A stretch of 64,000 nt of DNA, from the NCBI RefSeq assembly GCF_036492635.1, contig NZ_AP025305.1, forward strand, positions 2,976,001 through 3,040,000, written 5' to 3'. Of this stretch, positions 37,053-45,815 are shown one piece after another. The position numbers were made by a program, and so were the translations under genes. Under the pieces are notes generated by a model, which had not been told where the DNA came from, ran no database searches, and worked only from the letters and a program-made list of their open reading frames with translations. The DNA comes from Aureibacter tunicatorum (GTDB taxonomy: Bacteria; Bacteroidota; Bacteroidia; Cytophagales; Cyclobacteriaceae). Numbering within the stretch: the first letter of the stretch is position 1; each line of letters opens with the position of its first letter.

Positions 37053-37598
37053 TTAAGATCTCGAAACGCTTGTTTTTAAAGAAAAGAATGAATAATCCTG
37101 ATTAATCGGTTTGAAACTGAATTCAAGCTGATTGCCTGACTTTCTTGCCATGTCAACAAAGCCCAAACCAGCACCGCCTTTATCTGAGATCTCAGCATTT
37201 GTTATTATATCTCTATACAAAGATTTCAATCCATCCTTGTCTAAAGAATTTATTTTCTCCAAACGTTGCTGAATCGTAGCGACCTTCTCGTTTTTAACAG
37301 GATTACCAGATGTTATAATGTAATCAGTATCAGATTTACCAATCATGAAAATGGCAGAATGCAATGTCTTATTATCATCACTTTTCACATCATCACTGTG
37401 TTTAACAATGTTTTGCAAGCTCTCAACCATCACGTTAAATACTTTACGCTTGATGCTTGACTGCTCCCCGAAAGAATCCATATTCCGTTCAGCCATTGCC
37501 AAAACCGACTTGGTAACCTCTTGAGTAAATTCACCTTCATAAACCAGAATCAAATGTCTGGAAAGCATTGTCTTATGCAATTCAAAAATATACTCCAT
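37053..37598 (-). CDS. siaB: SiaB-family protein kinase (GHKL fold)
   Basis: A 181-residue SiaB-type (DUF6272) kinase. It shows a GHKL-like N-box (MVESLQNIVKHSDD, with Glu and Asn placed to bind Mg-ATP) and a glycine-rich lid segment SDKGGAGLGFVDMARKSG. The C-terminal strands are LEFSFKPINQDYSFFSL. By family, it phosphorylates the SiaC partner on threonine and works against a PP2C phosphatase, and both partner types flank it here. It lies 165 bp after the phosphatase gene. Confidence 0.87.
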   Translation of the reverse strand: MEYIFELHKTMLSRHLILVYEGEFTQEVTKSVLAMAERNMDSFGEQSSIKRKVFNVMVESLQNIVKHSDDVKSDDNKTLHSAIFMIGKSDTDYIITSGNPVKNEKVATIQQRLEKINSLDKDGLKSLYRDIITNAEISDKGGAGLGFVDMARKSGNQLEFSFKPINQDYSFFSLKTSVSRS

Positions 37599-37763
37599 AG
37601 GTTTTATTTATTATTCCGCAACCTCAAAAGCTATTATAAAAAATTACTACAAATATAATTAACCCTACCCCTCGAACAATCTAAACACAATATAAGAAAT
37701 AAAGTAGAATATACATATATCTAATAAAAAAAAAGCTCTAAGAAGATTACAATTTTTAATCCA

Positions 37764-40700
37764 TTAAAATTTTATTCCTATTAATAACATATCATCTGTC
37801 TGCTTTTTGTCTCCTTTCCAGCCCATCCACTCTTCACTGAATTTGTCGTACTGGTTTCGCATTTCCAAATGACTATTATTTCTAATTAACTCTCTTAATC
37901 TTTTCACACCATACTTTCTATTTTCAAAACCACCGAACTGGTCTGTAAACCCATCTGAAAGCATGTAAACCGAATCTCCCGTTTTAATATCAAATTCGTT
38001 TGACGTAAAATCGGTCTGATTTCTGAACTTACCTCCGCCAATAGGAAATTTATTTCCTTTTATCTCAATCAACTCTCCTCCTGACATGATGAATAAAGTC
38101 CTATGAGCTCCAGCGTAATAAAGCTTGTTAGTGCGTTTATCAACTTTGCAAATAGAGATGTCCATTCCATCTTTCATTGAAGACAACTCTTGATCTTGTC
38201 TTAAAGTCTTTGTCACTTCTCTATCCAAAATATCAAGAATTTCACCTACATCCTTTGCCGCTCCGCTTCTAATAATATCATTAAGCAAAAAGTAACCTAT
38301 TAATGATATCAATGCTCCAGGCACTCCATGCCCTGTACAATCCACGGCTGCGATATAAGCGTATTTTTCATCTTCAGCAAACCAAGGAAAGTCTCCGCTG
38401 ACCACATCACGCGCTTTATACAAGATGAATGAATTTGGAAATACATTTTTCACCACATTATTATCTGGCAAAATAGCACCCTGAATTCTTCTGGCATAAT
38501 TTATACTTTCCGTGATTTTTTTGTTTTTGCTCTTAATCTCAAGTTCAATCAACTTACGATCTGTCACATCATGAGAGACAAATAACACCGATTCCAACTC
38601 TCCATTATTATCCAACTCAGGAATAGCATTCACTTGCATTACCTTATCACCTATTTTTGAAGTGAAAGGAATCTCCTTGCTCTCTTTGACTAAACCATCC
38701 TTGACATTATTGAATAAATTTGCCCATTCAACATAAATGTTATTGGTAAACTCCTTGTCAAAAATATTTTTCCCTTGAAAATGGTCAGGAGCAAAACCTG
38801 TATATGTTTGAATAATCGGATTGATATAAAAGAAGTTCCCTTCGATATCCAAACGAACGATCAAATCAACTGAATTTTCAGATAAAGCCTGCATCTTTGA
38901 CCTCATTCTCTCTTCTCTTTCAGCTCTCAGACTCTCTGTTATATCACGAGTGTTTATCACAATACCTTGAATAGCGGCATCCTTCAAAAAGTTGTTTGCT
39001 GTTGCCTCTAACCAAATCTCCTCTCCATTCTTTTTCTGATAAGGATACTGAATGGTAATTGGCTCAAGAGGATTATTAATCACCGAAACGAACAAGCTTT
39101 CCATCTCTTCTTTATTAGAGTCATTCAAGCCAATATTAAAACTTGTTCCAACAAGTTCATCAGCCTGATACCCCAAAATTCTCTCTACTGATGGAGAAAT
39201 ATATCTAACCGTTCCATCACTTTCAAATATGGTAATAATCTCTGAAGCATTTTCAAGCAACAACTGCATTCTAGTCTGCGCCCTATTTACTTCATCAACC
39301 TTTAGCTCCAATTGTTGATTTGATGACTGCAACTCCTTCTGAGTTGACTCCATCTCTTCAGCATTCATTCGCAAAATCTCTTGCTTTTCCTGCAATTCAT
39401 TACTCATCTTTTGCGATTCCTCAAGCAATCTTACCGTACGGTAATTAACCTTCACGTTGAAAATAGTTCTTGCTATAATAATACTGATTTCATTGACAAA
39501 CTTTACAACCTTGTCAGGAAATCTTTCAAAACCTGCAAATTCGAGAACTCCATACACCTTTTCATCAGTGATTAATGGCACAACTAAAAGGCACGAAGGC
39601 TTCACATCTCCTAATAACCCAGATGTGATTTTCACATAATCATCCGGGATTTCCGTTCTCAAAATCACATCTTGCTCAATCGCAGCTTGACCGATCAAGC
39701 CTTCTGCAAATTTATATCTGGCTTGAATGTATTTCTTCTTATTGTAAGCGTAACTAGACTTCATCTCAATGAAAATATCCTCTGGATTATCGTCATTGAC
39801 AACATAAAACGCTCCTTGAATAGCACCTATTTGCTCAGTAACATATGCTACTATCGTATCTCCCAATTCTTCCAACGTATCACTCTGGCGCAATATATTG
39901 CTAACCTCTGTTACTCCAATAACAATCCAGTTTCTCTCCTTATCTCTAGATTCGCTATTCTTAATACTTGAACGCATCGTCATCAAAGAAGAACCTAAAG
40001 TATCCTTAGCACTTAATGGAGTATACTCAGCTTCATAATCTCCTTCTCCAATTTTATGCGCAAACTCAGCTGTCTGTTTCAATGACTCAACCACATCGCT
40101 TACAGCTGTCGCCATCTGCCCAATCTCATCATTTGATCTTTTTCGAACATTATTGACCAAAACCCCTTTGGACAACAACTGCAATGATTGATTCAAATTC
40201 AATAATGGAGATATAAGCATCTTGGAAAATATCAACGCTATCAAACCAGACAATAATAAAACTATTGCTCCACCTTTCACAAAATTTACAACCAGTTGAT
40301 CAGTCTGATCTTTAATTTCAGCTTGATCAACTTTAGAAACTATTCCCCATCCAATTTCAGGAATATAATTCCAAGCTGTTAATACTTCCGTTCCTTTATA
40401 GTCTTGACCAAAGCCAGCACCATTTCCTCCTTGAGCGGCTTTCTGCAACGAACTCCCTCTAAACTCTCCCAAGTATATAGAACGAACCGTTCCTTTAGCC
40501 TTTTGAGGTTTGTTGACAAACTTAAGTTTTTCATTATCCAATACAGCAGCGACTGTCTCTCCTGACTCTCCCAAATTTGTATTATCGTTAAGAATCTTAA
40601 GCATTGGCTTCGCATCGGATTGCATGACAATAAAACCTGAAAATTTCCCATTCTGGTCAGCTATAGGACTTACAATATTGAAATAAGTATCTCCATTAAA

Positions 40701-41201
40701 ATTATAAAGCGGAGAAAACTGCACTCTACTGATCGCATTTACTAAATCATTTCCTCCACTATCTTTATAGAAGCTATTTACCGTATTATCATCTTCACCG
40801 ACAAAAGTCGTATAAAAAATCTTTCCTTTCTTATTCGTTACCCAAATCTCCGAAATACCTTGAGCTTTGCAAAAAGGTATCAATACTTGATCCAATACAG
40901 GTTCAATTTGATAACTCAAACTATCCGAGCCACTATTGCCAACCTTGTCAACCTTTTGCATTATTTGCTTCAAGACTGAATTTTGGCTAAGCTCTTTAGC
41001 TTTGTTCTCCTGCTCTGTGAAAAAATAAGATATTTCTTTTGTCTTCATATTATTCACACTCTTGAGGCTCTCAACATACCTTTCCTCGAGTGTATGAACT
41101 ACGAATTTGAAGGCTATAAAGCTCACCACAGTAATGGACAAAAACACAAGTCCTAAAACCAATGCGGCAATCTTACTCCCTATTTTTATATTTTTAAACA
41201 T
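37764..41201 (-). CDS. SiaA-like sensor PP2C phosphatase (cache, HAMP, GAF, PAS, PP2C)
   Basis: About 1145 residues from ATG 41199-41201 (an upstream in-frame TTG is less likely). TM1 at about 10-32, a periplasmic cache-type sensor domain (about 35-295, with GKFSGFIVMQSD and ETVAAVLDN), TM2 at about 300-322, HAMP (about 323-375), GAF (about 430-580), a coiled coil rich in Glu/Gln (about 585-640), PAS (about 640-755) and PAS (about 765-880). The C-terminal SpoIIE/PP2C phosphatase domain (about 900-1145) has metal-binding Asp residues in VSGDFPWF, VDCTGHGVPGA and the final DDMLL. It should dephosphorylate the SiaC protein encoded downstream. The receptor half looks like a chemoreceptor, but there is no MCP signalling hairpin. 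Confidence 0.9.
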   Translation of the reverse strand: MFKNIKIGSKIAALVLGLVFLSITVVSFIAFKFVVHTLEERYVESLKSVNNMKTKEISYFFTEQENKAKELSQNSVLKQIMQKVDKVGNSGSDSLSYQIEPVLDQVLIPFCKAQGISEIWVTNKKGKIFYTTFVGEDDNTVNSFYKDSGGNDLVNAISRVQFSPLYNFNGDTYFNIVSPIADQNGKFSGFIVMQSDAKPMLKILNDNTNLGESGETVAAVLDNEKLKFVNKPQKAKGTVRSIYLGEFRGSSLQKAAQGGNGAGFGQDYKGTEVLTAWNYIPEIGWGIVSKVDQAEIKDQTDQLVVNFVKGGAIVLLLSGLIALIFSKMLISPLLNLNQSLQLLSKGVLVNNVRKRSNDEIGQMATAVSDVVESLKQTAEFAHKIGEGDYEAEYTPLSAKDTLGSSLMTMRSSIKNSESRDKERNWIVIGVTEVSNILRQSDTLEELGDTIVAYVTEQIGAIQGAFYVVNDDNPEDIFIEMKSSYAYNKKKYIQARYKFAEGLIGQAAIEQDVILRTEIPDDYVKITSGLLGDVKPSCLLVVPLITDEKVYGVLEFAGFERFPDKVVKFVNEISIIIARTIFNVKVNYRTVRLLEESQKMSNELQEKQEILRMNAEEMESTQKELQSSNQQLELKVDEVNRAQTRMQLLLENASEIITIFESDGTVRYISPSVERILGYQADELVGTSFNIGLNDSNKEEMESLFVSVINNPLEPITIQYPYQKKNGEEIWLEATANNFLKDAAIQGIVINTRDITESLRAEREERMRSKMQALSENSVDLIVRLDIEGNFFYINPIIQTYTGFAPDHFQGKNIFDKEFTNNIYVEWANLFNNVKDGLVKESKEIPFTSKIGDKVMQVNAIPELDNNGELESVLFVSHDVTDRKLIELEIKSKNKKITESINYARRIQGAILPDNNVVKNVFPNSFILYKARDVVSGDFPWFAEDEKYAYIAAVDCTGHGVPGALISLIGYFLLNDIIRSGAAKDVGEILDILDREVTKTLRQDQELSSMKDGMDISICKVDKRTNKLYYAGAHRTLFIMSGGELIEIKGNKFPIGGGKFRNQTDFTSNEFDIKTGDSVYMLSDGFTDQFGGFENRKYGVKRLRELIRNNSHLEMRNQYDKFSEEWMGWKGDKKQTDDMLLIGIKF

Positions 41202-41314
41202 TATCAAATAACTTTATTAAAAGTTTTGTGATCGAGATTATAATAATAACAAAATTTGACCTTAGTGAAAAACTATCTTGTAATTAACTGCAAAAATGCA
41301 GAAATCACTTTGTT

Positions 41315-42133
41315 TTAAACTTTTACGTCCAAAGAAATTTGTTCTGACAAAAATTCACAATACCAACTTATGATACTCTCATTTTTACCATTAATAGGCG
41401 CAAACGAAGCCAATTCAAGAACGCCAAGCAATACCCCATCCTTCATAATTGGCATAATTAATAGATAAGCCTTACTAGACTCCCCAAGACCCGAAAATAC
41501 TTTAATATGCCCTTCTGGAATTTGCTCTATTTTTAATTTCTTTTTCTGTTTTGCAACTTGTCCCGCCAAGCTTTCTCCAAATTCAAACCTTAATATCCCA
41601 GACTCAGCCAAATTCAAGGCATATCCTGCAACCGATGAAATGTAGCGTTTATCTTCATCTTCTTCCTTAAGGTACAATACAGCTTGACAAGAGTCCACAG
41701 AAGAACACAATCTCCATAAAGACTTTTCATACTTCATAATCGTTCCTTCAGCATCTTGATAAGATTGTTCGATAGATTCAATAACGCCTTCAACAAAATT
41801 CTCAATAGACTCTTCAGAAGCCTTCCTAACATTCCTTGTTTGTCTGACTTTGAGATCTTTTGCCTTTAATTGATTGTTTTTTTCAACACTTCCCCCCTTT
41901 TGCAATAGAAAGAATACAAAACCTACCAAACCCAAGATTACAGTAGCAAACACAACAGAGTTGTATAGTTTATAATTACCATTATTAATGATCTCATCAG
42001 CTGACAAATCAAAATGAGGAGGCACCAATAACAACTTATTAGAAAAATCAAGTTGAAAATAAAGCAACACTCCGCTCGCAATAGCAAAAAGCATCAACAG
42101 CAAAAAGCCAAAAGTTTTTGCGTTCTTATCCAT
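41315..42133 (-). CDS. Membrane-anchored GAF-domain protein
   Basis: 272 residues with two hydrophobic segments (about 8-28 and 57-80) bracketing a short periplasmic loop, a basic linker, and a GAF domain (about 110-272) with SLAGQVAKQKKKL, IPEGHIKVFSGLG and GVLELASF. No kinase or output domain follows. Its GAF belongs to the same subfamily as that of the SiaA-like phosphatase next door. It is 6 bp from cheB and 113 bp before the phosphatase, so it is probably part of the same signalling operon. The ligand is unknown. Confidence 0.78.
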   Translation of the reverse strand: MDKNAKTFGFLLLMLFAIASGVLLYFQLDFSNKLLLVPPHFDLSADEIINNGNYKLYNSVVFATVILGLVGFVFFLLQKGGSVEKNNQLKAKDLKVRQTRNVRKASEESIENFVEGVIESIEQSYQDAEGTIMKYEKSLWRLCSSVDSCQAVLYLKEEDEDKRYISSVAGYALNLAESGILRFEFGESLAGQVAKQKKKLKIEQIPEGHIKVFSGLGESSKAYLLIMPIMKDGVLLGVLELASFAPINGKNESIISWYCEFLSEQISLDVKV

Positions 42134-42139
42134 ATCTGT

Positions 42140-42748
42140 CTATTTTTTATAGGAACTGTAAAGCAAATTTAAAAATCTAATGATCTCTTCAACGCTCAAT
42201 ATACAATCTATTTTTGACATTTTCATAGCCGAAAGCGGCATTGTGTTAATTGTGCAATCTTCAGGGTCCTGAACAATTGTCAATCCTCCTCTGTCATTCA
42301 ACCTTTTCATGCCAAAAGCTCCATCTTTATTCGCTCCTGACAATAGAATTCCAATTACTTTGTGACGAAACACATAAGCAGCTGTTTCAAAAGTTACATC
42401 TATTGACGGTCTGGAATTATTAATCATATCTTCAGTTGACAAGGCAAACGAATTGCCCAGCTCAAAACTGAGATGATAATTAGCCGGAGCCAGATAAACC
42501 TTGCCTTTTACCAAAGACTCCTTATCCAAAGGTTCCACCACTCCTTTGACGCTCTTAATGGAAAGAGCTTCCACAAAGCCATTTCTTACATGCTTAAGCC
42601 TATGCAAGCACAATACGATTGGCAAAGGAAAATCTTCAGGAATGCTTGACAGAATTTTAGTAACCACTTGAAAACTTCCTGCCGAACCCCCGATAACAAC
42701 AGCTTTGTAACTCGTATTAATTTTATCAGATATTATATTCGACCTCAT
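42140..42748 (-). CDS. cheB: CheB-type methylesterase, receiver domain absent
   Basis: A 202-residue protein consisting only of the CheB C-terminal methylesterase/deamidase domain. The triad is visible as Ser22 (GGSAGS), His49 (LCLHRLKHV) and Asp142 (SGANKDGA). Classical CheB is about 350 residues with a regulatory receiver domain, absent here, so its activity is probably controlled another way. It removes methyl groups from receptor glutamates. It lies 15 bp after cheR. Confidence 0.9.
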   Translation of the reverse strand: MRSNIISDKINTSYKAVVIGGSAGSFQVVTKILSSIPEDFPLPIVLCLHRLKHVRNGFVEALSIKSVKGVVEPLDKESLVKGKVYLAPANYHLSFELGNSFALSTEDMINNSRPSIDVTFETAAYVFRHKVIGILLSGANKDGAFGMKRLNDRGGLTIVQDPEDCTINTMPLSAMKMSKIDCILSVEEIIRFLNLLYSSYKK

Positions 42749-42763
42749 TGAAAGTTATGAAAG

Positions 42764-43591
42764 TTACTCCCTAATTTTTTTAAAAATTTTCTCTTCATTA
42801 TTCACTACTATGAATTTATTTGAGATATCACACCAGATTAAGGATTCTTTAGAACCTATTGCCAAGTAACCATACTTGAACAAACTCTTATGCAAACTCT
42901 TGATTACTTGGTTTTGCAGCGTTTGATTGAAATAAATCATAACATTACGACAAAGTACCAGATCAAACTTATTGAATTGATCTCCTTTAACTAAATCATG
43001 CGACTTAAACGTAACATTCCTTAGCAGGCTACTATTCATCTTTACTTCGTTATGACTTGCCAAAGTATAATATTCCTCCAATGTCCTCTCACCTTGAAAC
43101 CTAATATAATTTTTGTTATTAAGCTCCATTTTTTTCTTGCTATAGATACCTTTTTTAGCTCTATCAAGAATCGCTTTATCTAGATCCGTGGCGTAAATTC
43201 TTACTTTGTCGAGCAAATTCATTTCTTCCAACAAGATCGCCATAGAAAATACTTCCTCTCCGGACGAACAGCCAGCATGCCAAATATTAATCGACTTATG
43301 ATTGATAAGAATATTGGGGATTACATGCTCTCGAATAAACCTCCAAAAAGAGGGATCTCGGAACATCTCAGTAACATTGACAGTAATTTCAGATAGAAAA
43401 GTTTCGAAAAACACCTTATCTCCATCAACACGTTCTATCAATTGCTTTACCGACTCAAATCGATACAAGTCAATCACCCTCGTCACCCTTCTTCTGAAGG
43501 ACGACATAGCATAATTGGTGAAATCCACATTGTACTTTTTGTGCACCAATTCAGCCAAGGCTTTTATATCTGATATTTCAATCTCCTGCAT
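42764..43591 (-). CDS. cheR: CheR-type protein-glutamate methyltransferase
   Basis: A 275-residue SAM-dependent methyltransferase. It has an N-terminal helical domain with SSFRRRVTRVID, the CheR motif TVNVTEMFRDPSFWRFIREHV at residues about 89-109, the SAM-binding segment WHAGCSSGEEVFSMAILLEE, an acidic IYATDLDKAIL and LVLCRNVMIYF. It would methylate glutamates of a receptor, opposing the CheB downstream. No methyl-accepting chemoreceptor, CheA or CheW is present in the window. It appears to be the first gene of the cheR-cheB-GAF-siaA-siaB-siaC run, with 222 bp upstream for a promoter. Confidence 0.92.
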   Translation of the reverse strand: MQEIEISDIKALAELVHKKYNVDFTNYAMSSFRRRVTRVIDLYRFESVKQLIERVDGDKVFFETFLSEITVNVTEMFRDPSFWRFIREHVIPNILINHKSINIWHAGCSSGEEVFSMAILLEEMNLLDKVRIYATDLDKAILDRAKKGIYSKKKMELNNKNYIRFQGERTLEEYYTLASHNEVKMNSSLLRNVTFKSHDLVKGDQFNKFDLVLCRNVMIYFNQTLQNQVIKSLHKSLFKYGYLAIGSKESLIWCDISNKFIVVNNEEKIFKKIRE

Positions 43592-43813
43592 AAAATTTGG
43601 TATAGGGGGTTTTTAAAAAATGCGAACTAAAATTAATAAAGATTATGAAATAAATTACCCTATTTTAAAAAGTTTTAAGTCATTAGTGGCTATTATAGCC
43701 CCAAAAAATGTATTCAATTAAAGAATTTAATATAAAATCAATTCGACTTATCAAAAAATAACACAAAATTGAAGAGACCTTAGCCTCCTCAAAATGACAT
43801 CAATAATAATAGA

Positions 43814-44299
43814 TTACAAATTATCTTTTGTAAAAACCAATGGCAGCAAGGTTTTCACATTTGACAATTTCAATATCTTATTATTAGCTCCTTGAAAAAG
43901 AATTTCAATATTTTTTCCCTGCTTCCATTCATACTCGACCATGACTTGTCGACAACTACCACAAGGACTCACCTCCACAAATTCATTCTCGGAAAAACGC
44001 TTTGCAACGATCGCTACTTTTTTGATTTCAACATTCGGATATAAAGTCGATGCAGAAAAAAATGCTACTCTTTCCGCGCATAAACCAGACGGATAAGCCG
44101 CATTCTCTTGATTTGAACCGATAACAATCTCACCATTCGCCATCAAGACTGCCGCTCCAACACAAAACCGTGAATACGGAGAATAGGCTGATTCGGAAGC
44201 TCTTTTAGCACTTTCCCAAAGCACTTGATCCTCAGCGCTCAGCTCTTCTACACTATTGTATAGGTTATATTCTATTGTTTTTTCCACTTTGTTACCCAT
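43814..44299 (-). CDS. cdd: Cytidine deaminase
   Basis: About 161 residues from the ATG at 44297-44299; an ATG eight codons upstream is also in frame, but MGNKVEKTIEY is the usual type of N-terminus. The zinc-dependent enzyme converts cytidine and deoxycytidine to uridine forms in pyrimidine salvage. It shows the motifs CAERVAFF (Cys ligand and catalytic Glu) and PCGSCRQ (two further Cys ligands), characteristic of the tetrameric class, and SAYSPYSRFCVGAA for substrate binding. It is alone, and divergent from the saccharopine-dehydrogenase-like gene. Confidence 0.93.
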   Translation of the reverse strand: MGNKVEKTIEYNLYNSVEELSAEDQVLWESAKRASESAYSPYSRFCVGAAVLMANGEIVIGSNQENAAYPSGLCAERVAFFSASTLYPNVEIKKVAIVAKRFSENEFVEVSPCGSCRQVMVEYEWKQGKNIEILFQGANNKILKLSNVKTLLPLVFTKDNL

Positions 44300-44437
44300 A
44301 ATATCTAAAAAATCATTTAACAAATTACGAAACAGATAATATTTTATTATATTAAAGTACTAATCTACCAACATAGTCTCGCTTTTTGTTTTTTAAGCTT
44401 TTCGAGACCCTAATAGTTTTTAAATCCACAGTATATT

Positions 44438-45772
44438 ATGAAAAATATTTTAATCATAGGCGCAGGAAGGTCCTCAAGCTCTTTAATCAAAGAGCTGTTA
44501 TCTACTTCAATTGAACATGACTGGAAAGTCACTGTCGCAGACATCAATCTTCAACTCGCTCAAGAAAAGACACAAGACTACTCTACGGCAACAGCAGCTC
44601 AAGTTGACATTTCAAACGAAGATGAGTTATCCAAACTCATTAGCAATCATGATCTTGTAATATCAATGATACCTGCCAGATTTCATATTCTTATTGCTAA
44701 AATCTGCATTGAGCTCCAAAAGAATATGCTTTCAGCATCTTACGTCTCACCTGATATCGAGACTCTTAATGACTCAGCCATTAAAGCTGGAATAATCATA
44801 TTAAAAGAATGCGGACTGGACCCGGGCATAGATCATATGTCAGCGATGAAAATCATTGATGACTTGAAAGCAAAAGGTTGTAAACTCACTGGATTCGAAT
44901 CATTTACAGGAGGCTTATTAGCTGACAACTATGATGAAAACCCTTGGGAATACAAATTCACTTGGAACCCTCGAAATGTAGTCATAGCTGGTAATGGCGT
45001 TTGCAAATTTTTACAAGAAGGCAAATTCAAATACATTCCTTACCATAAACTCTTCTCAAGAACAGAATTAATACATATTCCGGATCACGGATATTTCGAA
45101 GGGTATGCGAACAGAGACTCTCTAGCATATCTTGATGTTTACAATCTTAGAGGAATAAAAACTATGTTTAGAGGCACTCTCAGAAGAAAAGGATTCAGCA
45201 AGGCTTGGAATGTTTTCGTCCAACTAGGCGCAACTGACGATTCTTTCGAGATGGAAAACGTTGAAGAAATGACCCACAGAGACTTTATCAATTCGTTTCT
45301 ATATTACAATCCTAACGACTCGGTAGAGCTCAAGCTTGCTCACTATTTGAATCTTGAAATAGAATCTGATGAAATGTTTAAATTAAAATGGCTAGGGATA
45401 TTTGATGAAGAACGTATAGGTTTAGATAAAGGAACTCCCGCTCAGATCCTAGAGCACATACTAAAGAAAAAGTGGACTTTAAAATCTGATGAAAAAGACA
45501 TGATTGCCATGTGGCACAAATTCGATTATATCGAAAATGGCATTGCCAAGCAGATTCAATCACATATGGTTATCAATGGTGATGACCAAGTCAACACTGG
45601 GATGTCAAAAACAGTTGGTCTTCCACTAGCAATAGCCGCAAAAGAAATTTTATTAGGCAATATCAACTTAACGGGAGTTCATCGACCTATCCAAAAGAGT
45701 ATTTACGACCGCATACTTCCAGAATTAGAAAATCATGGTATTAAATTCATCGAAAGAGAAATAGAGTTGTAA
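44438..45772 (+). CDS. Saccharopine dehydrogenase family protein
   Basis: A 444-residue dehydrogenase with an N-terminal NAD(P)-binding motif ILIIGAGRSSSSL, a domain with the conserved ECGLDPGIDHMSAM and a large C-terminal alpha/beta domain. Homologues include saccharopine reductases (lysine metabolism) and carboxynorspermidine synthases. The segment FTGGLLADNYDENPWEYKFTWNPRNVV is typical of the saccharopine-reductase branch. Whether the cell uses it for lysine breakdown or something else cannot be read. It is a single-gene unit ending in a strong hairpin. Confidence 0.85.
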   Translation: MKNILIIGAGRSSSSLIKELLSTSIEHDWKVTVADINLQLAQEKTQDYSTATAAQVDISNEDELSKLISNHDLVISMIPARFHILIAKICIELQKNMLSASYVSPDIETLNDSAIKAGIIILKECGLDPGIDHMSAMKIIDDLKAKGCKLTGFESFTGGLLADNYDENPWEYKFTWNPRNVVIAGNGVCKFLQEGKFKYIPYHKLFSRTELIHIPDHGYFEGYANRDSLAYLDVYNLRGIKTMFRGTLRRKGFSKAWNVFVQLGATDDSFEMENVEEMTHRDFINSFLYYNPNDSVELKLAHYLNLEIESDEMFKLKWLGIFDEERIGLDKGTPAQILEHILKKKWTLKSDEKDMIAMWHKFDYIENGIAKQIQSHMVINGDDQVNTGMSKTVGLPLAIAAKEILLGNINLTGVHRPIQKSIYDRILPELENHGIKFIEREIEL

Positions 45773-45777
45773 CAAAT

Positions 45778-45815
45778 AAATTTAAGCGTCAATTATCTCT
45801 TTGACGCTTAAATTT
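45778..45815. terminator. Bidirectional terminator overlapping the trmN6-like stop
   Basis: A 15-bp perfect stem (45778-45792 pairs with 45801-45815) with an 8-nt loop lies between convergent genes. Its right end covers the stop codon of the 45814-46527 gene. Confidence 0.8.

Noticed and set aside
37764-41201. The large receptor as a methyl-accepting chemoreceptor
   Set aside because: It has cache and HAMP domains but ends in PAS and PP2C phosphatase domains; the conserved MCP signalling hairpin is missing.
43688-43700. Small palindrome GGCTATTATAGCC downstream of cdd
   Set aside because: A 5-bp stem without a T-run on the minus strand; not a convincing terminator or operator.
44376-44408. 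Inverted repeat GTCTCG/CGAGAC upstream of the saccharopine-dehydrogenase-like gene
   Set aside because: A 6-bp stem with a 21-nt T-rich loop is likely by chance and could not be assigned a role.
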